The notes beneath the pieces are model-generated. The model was not told the origin of the DNA. It worked only from the letters and a program-made list of their open reading frames with translations, and made no database searches. From NCBI RefSeq assembly GCF_022179725.1, contig NZ_BPRC01000001.1, positions 372,001 to 436,000 of the forward strand: DNA of 64,000 nucleotides, read 5' to 3'. A program made the position numbers and the translations under genes. The stretch is from Methylorubrum aminovorans. Lineage in GTDB: Bacteria > Pseudomonadota > Alphaproteobacteria > Rhizobiales > Beijerinckiaceae. Positions 49,314-56,536 of the stretch are shown piece after piece (the first letter of the stretch is position 1; every line of letters starts with the position of its first letter).

Positions 49314-49724
49314 CTACGCCTTCAGGATCTCGAGGGTGCGGGAGATCATCCGCCGCGTGGCGGTCACCATGTTGAGGTTGGCCTCGTAGGAGCGCTGGGC
49401 CTCGCGCATGTCCATGTTCTCGATGAGCCCGTTGACGTTGGGCAGGCGAACCTCACCGCGGGCATCCGCGGCCGGGTTGCCGGGATCATGCTTGGTGCGG
49501 AACGGCGTGGGATCGCGCCGCACGCGGCCGGCTTCGATGACGCTGGCGTTCAGTTCGCGGTCGAAACGGCTCGCGAAGGTCGGGATCTTGCGCCGGTATG
49601 GGTCGCCGCCGGCGGTCTGAGCGGTCGAATCCGCGTTGGCGATGTTTTCGGCGATGATGCGCATCCGCCCCGACTGCGCCTTCAGGCCGGAGGCGGCGAT
49701 GCCGAGGCTCTTGAGGAAATCCAT
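49314..49724 (-). CDS. flgC: Flagellar rod protein FlgC
   Basis: A 136-residue rod protein. The N-terminal SLGIAASGLKAQSGRMRIIAENIANADST and the C-terminal YEANLNMVTATRRMISRTLEILK are the coiled-coil ends shared by rod and hook proteins. It is placed after flgB with a 21 bp gap. Confidence 0.95.
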   Translation of the reverse strand: MDFLKSLGIAASGLKAQSGRMRIIAENIANADSTAQTAGGDPYRRKIPTFASRFDRELNASVIEAGRVRRDPTPFRTKHDPGNPAADARGEVRLPNVNGLIENMDMREAQRSYEANLNMVTATRRMISRTLEILKA

Positions 49725-49745
49725 GATGGTCTCCGCTTACCCGCT

Positions 49746-50162
49746 TCAGCGCTTGCCGACAGCGATCTTCAGGGCGTCGAGGCTCTTCTGGTAGAGCGTG
49801 GCGACGAGCTGATAGTCGGCTTGGTTGTCACCGGCCTTCATCATCTCCTCCTCGAGATTCACCCCGTTGCCGGAGGGGCGGACCTCGAAGCCTTTGAAGC
49901 GGCGCGGGTCGGCGTTCGGCCCGGCGCTCGCCGACAGGCCGATATGTCCGGAATCGGTGCGGGCGAGGCCATCGCCGCCGACGGAGGCTCCGAGCGGGGC
50001 GGCAAGAGCGGCGGAGCCGGCCGACGGCTCGGCCAGGTCGCGCGGGCGAAAGCCGGCCATGTCGGCATTGGCGACGTTCTCGGCGAGCAGGCCTTGGCGC
50101 GCCTGATGCCAGTGCATCCGGGTGCGGAGCATGCCGAGCAGGGGCAGGTCGGTGAGCGACAT
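49746..50162 (-). CDS. flgB: Flagellar rod protein FlgB
   Basis: A 138-residue proximal rod protein. LLAENVANADMAGFRPRDL near the N-terminus and EEMMKAGDNQADYQLVATLYQKSLDALKIAVGK at the end are the family motifs. It is the first gene of the flgB-flgC-fliE-fliQ-fliR-flhB run. Upstream lies a CtrA box inside a pair of palindromes, which suggests that the run is under cell-cycle control. Confidence 0.95.
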   Translation of the reverse strand: MSLTDLPLLGMLRTRMHWHQARQGLLAENVANADMAGFRPRDLAEPSAGSAALAAPLGASVGGDGLARTDSGHIGLSASAGPNADPRRFKGFEVRPSGNGVNLEEEMMKAGDNQADYQLVATLYQKSLDALKIAVGKR

Positions 50163-50220
50163 GATGCCTCGGAGCCGGCGCGGCGGGCGATGAGATTCGA
50201 TGGAGCCGCAAATCCGGACC

Positions 50221-50235
50221 CGGCAGAAACTGCCG
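50221..50235. promoter_or_regulatory. Palindrome CGGCA-N5-TGCCG, copy A
   Basis: CGGCA-GAAAC-TGCCG (full arms CGGCAG and CTGCCG around AAA). Same core and spacing as copy B, 41 bp away centre to centre. Confidence 0.5.
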
Positions 50236-50244
50236 CCGACATGG

Positions 50245-50260
50245 TTAAGGAGCCGTTAAC
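50245..50260. promoter_or_regulatory. CtrA box (TTAA-N7-TTAAC) in the flgB promoter
   Basis: TTAA (50245-50248), GGAGCCG, TTAAC (50256-50260). Because GTTAA flanks also match in reverse, both strands read TTAA-N7-TTAAC. It lies 83-98 bp before flgB. Known CtrA control of flagellar genes in Caulobacter and relatives makes this a strong candidate. Confidence 0.75.
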
Positions 50261-50261
50261 T

Positions 50262-50276
50262 CGGCAAATCCTGCCG
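50262..50276. promoter_or_regulatory. Palindrome CGGCA-N5-TGCCG, copy B
   Basis: CGGCA-AATCC-TGCCG, extended to CTCGGCA ... TGCCGAG (50260-50278). It overlaps the last base of the CtrA box. Same core and spacing as copy A. Confidence 0.5.
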
Positions 50277-50494
50277 AGTGCCCAGTGCCGCACGGCGCGG
50301 CTCAGGTGCAGAAAGCTCGGTTTCGACCCCACCGAGTTGTTAACGAAGTGTCAGCCTTTGTTGCCGGGCAGCGAGCCGGCAGCGATAATCGCGCTCTGTA
50401 TTGCGTGGGGCCGAGTTCGCGTCGCCCGCCGGCTCCAGTCCCCGCTGGTCGCCGCGCGCCGACACCGGAGCCCCGACTACGAAAGACGCAGGTC

Positions 50495-51823
50495 TTGCAA
50501 GCGTTCTTCAGTTCCGAGGGCTCCTACGCCCTGCAGTTCCTGGTGATTTTTCTCGTCATCCTGGTGCTGTTCCTGATCGCGGCGCTGCTGTTCATGCGGC
50601 TCTCCGGACGCGGCCTCACCCTCTCGGCGGGGGCGGGTGGGCGTGGGCGCCAGCCGCGGCTCGGCATCGTCGACATCTACGAACTCGACCGGCAGCGGCA
50701 GCTCATTTTGCTGCGACGGGACAATGTGGAGCACCTGCTGCTCGTCGGCGGCCCCAACGACGTCGTGGTCGAGCGTCATATTCAGCGCGGAGCGGGGAGC
50801 CGCTACGCCGCGGAGGGCTCTGGGCGCGCGGGCGAGATCGGCGCCGCCGAACCGGGCGGGCTGGAGCCCCCGCGCACCGATCCGTTCCTCGACTCGCCGA
50901 TGCCCCCGACCTTCGCCATGCCGGAGGTGGTGCCGCCCGCCGTTCCCGGCGCGCCGCCCGCGACCGACCGGGCACCGCCCCTCGATCCCGATCTGTTCGA
51001 GCCCGAAATCTCGCCCGCCGACATGCCTCCCCGGCCCGTGACGCCGGTGAGCCGCCTGATGCGGCGCACGGCGCCGCCCGTGGTCAGCCCGCGCCCGGAG
51101 CCCGCCTCCCAACGCAGCCCCCGGTCGGACGCCGAGGCGGCGCCGGAACCCGTATCCGAGCCCGCACCGGTGATGGCGAGCCGGGAACCGAGAGCGGTCG
51201 ATCCGGCCGTTCTCTCCGACATGGCACGCCAGCTCCAGGTTGCGCTGAAGCGTCCCTCGTCCGCCGTGACACCGCCGCCCGCCGGTGCGGGCGAAACACC
51301 GACGGCCTCGAAGCCGGCCGAGCCGGCACCGTCCGAACCCGATCCCGTGGCGGCCGCGATGGCCGCCATGGCGACGCCCCGACCGCCCGAGCCCGTCCGA
51401 TCGGCGCCACCGGCCCCCGTCGTGCCGCCGCCTGATCCGGCCGAGCCGCGACCGGCACCGGCGGCGCGGTCGCCACAGGCCGAGTTGAGGCCGGAACCTC
51501 GGCCCGAGCCAGAGCCGGCGGCCCCCGCCAAACCCGTCGCGCCGCCGCAATTCGTGGCGCCGCCGAGACCCGAAACGGTCAAGTCTGTACCGGCGAAGTC
51601 TGAACCGGCCAGACCCGAACCGGCCAAGCCCGTGTCTTTGACACCCGAGTCTTCCAAGCCCGAGCCCCTCAGGCCTGAACCTGTGAGACCCGAGCCGTCG
51701 AAGACCGAGCCGAAATCCGAAAGCGCGGAGCCGACCACTGGGGGGCAAAACCCGTTCTCGGTGGAGGAGATCGAGGCGGAGTTCGCTCGACTCCTCGGGC
51801 GCCCGCTCGACAGTAAGAACTGA
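50495..51823 (+). CDS. fliO: FliO-like flagellar export protein with long Pro/Glu tail
   Basis: A 442-residue protein. One membrane helix at 11-34 is followed by a FliO domain at about 54-96 (RLGIVDIYELDRQRQLILLR, HLLLVGGPNDVVVE), which assists assembly of the FliP export-gate ring. From about residue 105 to 420 the protein is low-complexity Pro/Glu/Ala/Arg sequence, with PEPAKP- and RPEP-like repeats, ending NPFSVEEIEAEFARLLGRP. FliO proteins are usually 100-150 residues, so the tail is unusual. There is no ATG before the helix; I used TTG 50495. The weak ribosome site makes the start uncertain. It is divergent from flgB. Confidence 0.82.
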   Translation: MQAFFSSEGSYALQFLVIFLVILVLFLIAALLFMRLSGRGLTLSAGAGGRGRQPRLGIVDIYELDRQRQLILLRRDNVEHLLLVGGPNDVVVERHIQRGAGSRYAAEGSGRAGEIGAAEPGGLEPPRTDPFLDSPMPPTFAMPEVVPPAVPGAPPATDRAPPLDPDLFEPEISPADMPPRPVTPVSRLMRRTAPPVVSPRPEPASQRSPRSDAEAAPEPVSEPAPVMASREPRAVDPAVLSDMARQLQVALKRPSSAVTPPPAGAGETPTASKPAEPAPSEPDPVAAAMAAMATPRPPEPVRSAPPAPVVPPPDPAEPRPAPAARSPQAELRPEPRPEPEPAAPAKPVAPPQFVAPPRPETVKSVPAKSEPARPEPAKPVSLTPESSKPEPLRPEPVRPEPSKTEPKSESAEPTTGGQNPFSVEEIEAEFARLLGRPLDSKN

Positions 51824-51945
51824 GGCCGGCAAGTTCGTCCGAACGATTGGCGAGCGATCGGGCCGGCCCGTCTCTCCGGATGCTGCCGGAGCCTCGCAGT
51901 CGCGGTGGATCGGTCTGCGTCGTGGGGGTGTGAGGCAGGCGAGGC

Positions 51946-53040
51946 ATGGAGGCGCTGGTCGTCGGAGCGGGGGTGGTCGGGCTCGCGGTCGCGCGAGCTC
52001 TTGCGCTCCGCGGCGCCTCGGTCATCCTCGCCGAAGCAGCCGAGGCGATCGGTACGGGCGTGTCCGCCCGCAGTTCGGAGGTGATCCACGGCGGGATGTA
52101 CTATCCGCCGGGCTCTCTTCGTGCCCGCCACTGCGTTGAGGGGCGCCACCGCCTCGTCGGCTTCTGCGAGAGTCACGGCGTGCCCTACCGGCTCTGCGGC
52201 AAGCTCATCGTGGCCACGCGCGAGGCGGAGCGCCCGACGCTCGAAACGATTGCTTCGCGCGGCACCGAGAACGGGGTCGAGGGCCTTCGGCTGCTCAACC
52301 GTGCCGAAGCCGTTGCCCTGGAGCCGGCCCTTTCCTGCGTCGCCGCGCTCCATTCGCCCGCGACCGGAATCGTCGACAGCCATGCTCTGATGCTCGCCCT
52401 CCTCGGCGATCTCGAAGATGCCGGCGGCGTGCTGGCCCTGCGCACCCCGATCGAATCGGCCGAGCGGCGGGAGGGGCGATGGCATATCCGCTTTGGCGGC
52501 GCGGCGCCGGGCGCACTGCAGGTCGACGGTCTCGTCAACGCCGCCGGCCTCGGCGCTCAAGCTCTTGCTCGACGGATCGAGGGTTCGGTGCCAACCCGCG
52601 TGCCCCGTCAGGTGCTGGCCAAGGGCAGCTATTTCGGGTGCGGCGGCAAGCCGGCCTTCACGCGGCTGATCTACCCGGCGCCGGTGGAGGGCGGGCTGGG
52701 CATCCACCTGACCCTGGACCTTGCCGGCCGCATGCGGTTCGGTCCCGATGTCGAGTGGGTGGACGAGCCGGACTACACCGTCGATCCGGCACGCGCCGGA
52801 GGCTTCGAGGCGGCGATCCGGCGCTACTGGCCGAGCCTGCCAGACGGGCGTTTAACGCCGGACTATGCCGGCATCCGCCCGAAACTCAGCGGCCCCGGCG
52901 ACACGGCAGCGGATTTCCGCATCGACGGCCCGCCCGAGCACGGGTTGCCGGGGCTGGTCCAGCTCTTCGGGATCGAGAGTCCGGGCCTGACCTCCTCGCT
53001 CTCGCTGGCCGAGGCGGTGGCCGGTCAGCTGATGGCGTGA
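51946..53040 (+). CDS. FAD-dependent oxidoreductase, L-2-hydroxyglutarate oxidase-like
   Basis: A 364-residue DAO-type flavoprotein. The dinucleotide fold VVGAGVVGLAVARALALRG binds FAD; EVIHGGMYYPPGSLRARHC and NAAGLGAQALAR are the LhgO/L2HGDH-type motifs, and GIRPKLSGPG and IESPGLTSSLSLAEAV close the site. It probably oxidises an L-2-hydroxy acid such as L-2-hydroxyglutarate, but the exact substrate is not certain. GAGGC lies near the ATG. It ends flush against the convergent transglutaminase-like gene. Confidence 0.87.
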   Translation: MEALVVGAGVVGLAVARALALRGASVILAEAAEAIGTGVSARSSEVIHGGMYYPPGSLRARHCVEGRHRLVGFCESHGVPYRLCGKLIVATREAERPTLETIASRGTENGVEGLRLLNRAEAVALEPALSCVAALHSPATGIVDSHALMLALLGDLEDAGGVLALRTPIESAERREGRWHIRFGGAAPGALQVDGLVNAAGLGAQALARRIEGSVPTRVPRQVLAKGSYFGCGGKPAFTRLIYPAPVEGGLGIHLTLDLAGRMRFGPDVEWVDEPDYTVDPARAGGFEAAIRRYWPSLPDGRLTPDYAGIRPKLSGPGDTAADFRIDGPPEHGLPGLVQLFGIESPGLTSSLSLAEAVAGQLMA

Positions 53041-53880
53041 TTACGCAGCCTGCATTAAGTCAGCGGTTGTCCCGTCTGCCACCGCGTCGGTGTGAACCGC
53101 GAAGGTGATCAGCCGCGCCGTGCCGAAGCTGGTCGATATGGCGCAATCCGTTGCGTCGCGCCCGCGCGCCATGACGATCCGGCCGATCCGCGGCGTATTG
53201 TGGCGGGCATCGAAGGTGTACCAGCGCCCACCGAGATAGACCTCGAACCACGCGGAGAAATCCATCGGATCGGGCACCGGCGGCACGCCGATATCGCCGA
53301 GATAGCCGGTGCAGTAGCGCGCCGGAATGTTCATGCAGCGGCAGAACGCGATGGCGAGATGCGCGAAATCGCGGCAGACGCCGACTTGCTGTTGGTAGCC
53401 GTCGAAGGCCGAACGGGTGGCGTCCGCTTGCTGGTAATCGAAGCGGATGCGCGTGTGCACGTAATCGACGATGGCCTGGACCCGCGCCCAGCCTTCCGGC
53501 GTCTCGCCGAAGAGCGGCCACGCAATCTCGCCCAGCTTATCCGTGTCGCAGTAGCGGCTCGCCATCAGGTAGAGCATCACCTCGTCCGGCAGGACTTCCA
53601 CCGGCACCTGGGCGGCCTCGGGCGCGATCGTATCGGGCAGGCCCGAATCGGCCACGAGGAAATCCGCGGAAATCGAGAGGCGCCCGGCCGGCGCGACGAT
53701 GCGGGTGCAGACGTTGCCGAACGCGTCCAGCGTCTGCCGCTGCGGGATCGGCGGATCGAAGCGAATCGTTTCCGGGCTGCGCAGGTCGCCCTGACGCGAG
53801 GGGTGGACGCTCAGCAGCAGCGACATCGGCGTCGCGGCGTCCGTCTCGAAAGTGATGTCGTATCCGGTCTTGATCAGCAT
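53041..53880 (-). CDS. Transglutaminase-like protein with substituted catalytic His
   Basis: A 279-residue protein with an N-terminal bacterial transglutaminase-like (BTG) beta domain and a transglutaminase core: GVCRDFAHLAIAFCR (Cys169), DFSAWFEVYLGGRWYTFDARHN (Asp224). The usual HAW histidine is Ser209 here, so the normal Cys-His-Asp triad looks incomplete unless His227 or another residue serves. It could be a protease, amidase or non-catalytic fold member. It shares its stop with the convergent oxidoreductase gene (0 bp gap). The second transglutaminase in this window keeps the His. Confidence 0.87.
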   Translation of the reverse strand: MLIKTGYDITFETDAATPMSLLLSVHPSRQGDLRSPETIRFDPPIPQRQTLDAFGNVCTRIVAPAGRLSISADFLVADSGLPDTIAPEAAQVPVEVLPDEVMLYLMASRYCDTDKLGEIAWPLFGETPEGWARVQAIVDYVHTRIRFDYQQADATRSAFDGYQQQVGVCRDFAHLAIAFCRCMNIPARYCTGYLGDIGVPPVPDPMDFSAWFEVYLGGRWYTFDARHNTPRIGRIVMARGRDATDCAISTSFGTARLITFAVHTDAVADGTTADLMQAA

Positions 53881-54076
53881 GGGACGGCCTACAACGTGGT
53901 CTTTTCATCCCGAAATGTAGATTTCGCGCGGGACTATCTGGTAAGCTTCGATATTGCGAGCCGTTCCGTCTGTGCGCTGCCCAAATGTTCCGCACTGCGT
54001 CGACTTGCGCGTCATCCGCAGGGGAGAGACCTGCCGGGACGTTGACGCGCATTGCTGCTGCAGCGCACTCGGCGGT

Positions 54077-54895
54077 ATGGAAGCGGCCATGTGGACCGCT
54101 CTCTGGAACCGCCTCGCCCATCCGGGCCACTTCCTGCGCTGGTCGGGCCTGGCCATGCCGTGGCTCGCCGCCGCCTCGGCCGCGCTCGTCGCCTTCGGGC
54201 TCTATCTGACCTTCTTCGTCGTGCCGCCCGACTACCAGCAGGGCGACACGGTGCGGATCATGTACGTGCACGTCCCCGCCGCGATCCTCGGAATGGGCTT
54301 CTACGCAGCGATGACGCTCTCGGCGATCGGCACACTGGTCTGGCGCCATCCGCTCGCCGACGTTTCGCAACGCGCCGCAGCCCCGATCGGTGCGGCCTTC
54401 ACCCTGATCTGCCTCGTCACCGGTTCGCTCTGGGGCAAGCCGATGTGGGGCACCTACTGGGTCTGGGACGCGCGCCTGACCTCGATGCTGGTGCTGTTCC
54501 TGATCTATTGCGGCATCATCGCCCTGTGGCGGACGATCGAGGATCCGAGCCGGGCGGCCCGCGCCGTCTCGATCCTGACGCTGGTCGGCGCGGTGAACCT
54601 GCCGATCATCAAGTTCTCGGTGAACTGGTGGTCCACCCTGCACCAGCCGGCCTCGATTCTGCGCATGGGCGGTTCGTCGATCGATTCTTCCATGCTCTAT
54701 CCGCTGCTTGAGATGGTGCTGGCGATGACCCTTCTCGGCGTCACCCTGCACCTTCAGGCGATGCGCACGGAGATCTACCGCCGCCGGGTGCGGACGCTGC
54801 TGATCCGGCAGGCCGAGCGGCTTGATGCCGGTGCCGAGGGCGCCGTCCCGGTCACCCGCACGGCCGCGTCCCTTCCCGTCGGACAGGCGATCTGA
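54077..54895 (+). CDS. ccmC: Heme exporter/haem-handling protein CcmC
   Basis: A 272-residue, six-helix membrane protein that loads haem onto CcmE in cytochrome c maturation system I. The tryptophan-rich motif WGTYWVWDARLTSML lies near residues 124-138, with VRIMYVHVPAAILGMG and VNWWSTLHQPASI providing the periplasmic His ligands. The ATG at 54077 fits; ATG 54089 is possible. ccmD follows after 8 bp. Confidence 0.95.
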   Translation: MEAAMWTALWNRLAHPGHFLRWSGLAMPWLAAASAALVAFGLYLTFFVVPPDYQQGDTVRIMYVHVPAAILGMGFYAAMTLSAIGTLVWRHPLADVSQRAAAPIGAAFTLICLVTGSLWGKPMWGTYWVWDARLTSMLVLFLIYCGIIALWRTIEDPSRAARAVSILTLVGAVNLPIIKFSVNWWSTLHQPASILRMGGSSIDSSMLYPLLEMVLAMTLLGVTLHLQAMRTEIYRRRVRTLLIRQAERLDAGAEGAVPVTRTAASLPVGQAI

Positions 54896-54903
54896 GCAGA
54901 GCC

Positions 54904-55056
54904 ATGGATCTCGGACCCTATGCCCCCTTCATCGCCGGCTCCTACGGCTTCGCCGCCCTGGTGCTCGGTGGCATGATCCTCAACGGCTGGCGGGACGGGC
55001 GGGCGCAACGCCGCGCGCTCGCCGAGCTACAGGACGACCAGGGAGGCCGCCCGTGA
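54904..55056 (+). CDS. ccmD: Cytochrome c maturation protein CcmD
   Basis: A 50-residue single-helix protein: MDLGPYAPFIAGSYGFAALV is followed by ILNGWRDGRAQRRALAELQ. This is the usual CcmD pattern (helix then basic RRxxL coil), which releases holo-CcmE from the CcmABC complex. It lies between ccmC (8 bp gap) and ccmG (4 bp overlap, GTGA), so all three are co-translated. Confidence 0.93.
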   Translation: MDLGPYAPFIAGSYGFAALVLGGMILNGWRDGRAQRRALAELQDDQGGRP

Positions 55057-55670
55057 GCTCCCAGGCTTCCGGAACGGTGCCGCCCGGCGGCGAACGTCCC
55101 CGGCGCTCGCTCCTCGTGCTGCTGCCGGTTCTCGTCTTCGCCGTGCTGGCGGTCGCCTTCTTCGTGCGGCTGCGCTCGGGTGCCGATCCTGCCGCGCTGC
55201 CTTCGGCTCTGATCGGCAAGCCGGTGCCCGCCTTCGCACTCCCGCCGGTGAGCGGACTTCAGGCCGACGGGAAGCCGGTGCCCGGCCTGTCGAGCGCGGA
55301 CCTGAAGGGGCAGGTCACTGTCCTCAACGTCTTCGCCTCGTGGTGCGCGCCCTGCCAGGTCGAGCATCCGATGCTGATGCGGCTGGCGCAGGAGCCCGGC
55401 ATCCGCCTCGTCGGCATCGACTACAAGGATCCGGGCGACGCGGGCCGGCGCTGGCTGGAGCGCAACGGCCTGCCGTTCGCGGCGGTCGGCGCCGACACGA
55501 ACGGTCGCGCCGGCATCGATCTCGGCGTCTACGGCGTGCCGGAGACCTTCATCATCGGGCCCGACGGGGTGATCCGCGACAAGCTCGTCGGCATCGTGAC
55601 GCCGGAGAACTATGCCAGCGTGCTCGGCCGCATTCGCGCCGCCGGCCGGACCGCGCCCGTGACGAACTGA
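55053..55670 (+). CDS. ccmG: Thiol:disulfide interchange protein CcmG/DsbE
   Basis: A 205-residue membrane-anchored periplasmic thioredoxin that reduces apocytochrome c cysteines. One helix lies at about 19-39. The redox motif WCAPC has Cys98 and Cys101 in VLNVFASWCAPCQVEHP, followed by GVPETFIIGPDG with the cis-Pro. The GTG start overlaps the ccmD stop. The rest of the system (ccmA, B, E, F, H) is not in this window. Confidence 0.95.
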   Translation: MSSQASGTVPPGGERPRRSLLVLLPVLVFAVLAVAFFVRLRSGADPAALPSALIGKPVPAFALPPVSGLQADGKPVPGLSSADLKGQVTVLNVFASWCAPCQVEHPMLMRLAQEPGIRLVGIDYKDPGDAGRRWLERNGLPFAAVGADTNGRAGIDLGVYGVPETFIIGPDGVIRDKLVGIVTPENYASVLGRIRAAGRTAPVTN

Positions 55671-55792
55671 CCGCCGCGACCGGGGAGCGCTTGGAAACCT
55701 GAGATCGCGGGCGTATGCAGCCTGTGCCGGCTTGAAACCGTTCCAAGGTGCATAAGTCGGGCAATCGGCTGAAACCGCGATCAAAGAGCGCC

Positions 55793-56536
55793 ATGCGGAT
55801 CGGGCTATTCGTCCCCTGCTACGTCGATGCCTTCGAGCCGGAGGTCGGCATCGCCACGCTGGAGTTGCTGGAGCGCTTCGGCCTTACCGTCGAGTATCCC
55901 TACGATCAGACCTGCTGCGGCCAACCGATGACGAATACCGGCTGCCATCAGGAGGCTGCCGCGACCGAGGCGCTGTTCGTCAAGAACTTCTCGGGCTTCG
56001 ACTACGTCGTCGCCCCGTCCGGCTCCTGCGTGCATCAGGTGCGCGAGCACCTCACCGCGATCCCGCAGACCGACGAGGTCAAGGCGGTGCGCGCCAAGAC
56101 CTTCGAGCTCGTCGAATTCCTGCACGACGTCCTGATGATTGAGGAGCTGCCCTGGGCGGCGTTTCCGCACAAGGTCGCCTACCACTCGAACTGCAACGCG
56201 CTGCGTGGCATCGGCCATGCCCGACCGACCGAGCTCAACCGCCCGTTCTTCTCGAAACCCCTCAACCTGTTGAAGAAGGTGAAGGGCCTGGAGGTCGTCG
56301 ACCTGACCCGGCCCGACGAGTGCTGCGGTTTCGGCGGCACTTTCTCGGTGTTCGAGCCGGCCGTCTCGGCGAAGATGGGCTACGACAAGGTGACGGATCA
56401 GGCGCGGGCCGGCGCCGAATACGTCGTTTCGGCCGATTCCTCCTGCCTGATGCATCAGAAGGGCTGCGCCGAGCGCCTCGGCGTGCCGCTGAAATACATC
56501 CACATCGCCCAGGTGCTGAACGGAGCCGCCGCATGA
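55793..56536 (+). CDS. lutA: Lactate utilisation Fe-S protein LutA (YkgE-like)
   Basis: A 247-residue protein with two CCG domains: DQTCCGQPMTNTG and DECCGFGGTFSVF, the heterodisulfide-reductase-type cluster ligands. In Bacillus LutABC oxidises L-lactate to pyruvate and this subunit is one of its Fe-S parts. The ATG at 55793 (MRIGLFVPCYVDAF) is preferred over a longer frame. It overlaps lutB by 4 bp (ATGA). Confidence 0.93.
   Translation: MRIGLFVPCYVDAFEPEVGIATLELLERFGLTVEYPYDQTCCGQPMTNTGCHQEAAATEALFVKNFSGFDYVVAPSGSCVHQVREHLTAIPQTDEVKAVRAKTFELVEFLHDVLMIEELPWAAFPHKVAYHSNCNALRGIGHARPTELNRPFFSKPLNLLKKVKGLEVVDLTRPDECCGFGGTFSVFEPAVSAKMGYDKVTDQARAGAEYVVSADSSCLMHQKGCAERLGVPLKYIHIAQVLNGAAA

Larger units (their letters stand above)
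50163..50494. other. Divergent flgB / fliO promoter region
   Basis: This 332 bp gap contains a CtrA box and two CGGCA-N5-TGCCG palindromes (listed separately), plus TGCCGG-N8-CCGGCA at 50362-50381. A GTG at 50285 in the fliO frame is a possible but less likely start. Confidence 0.6.
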
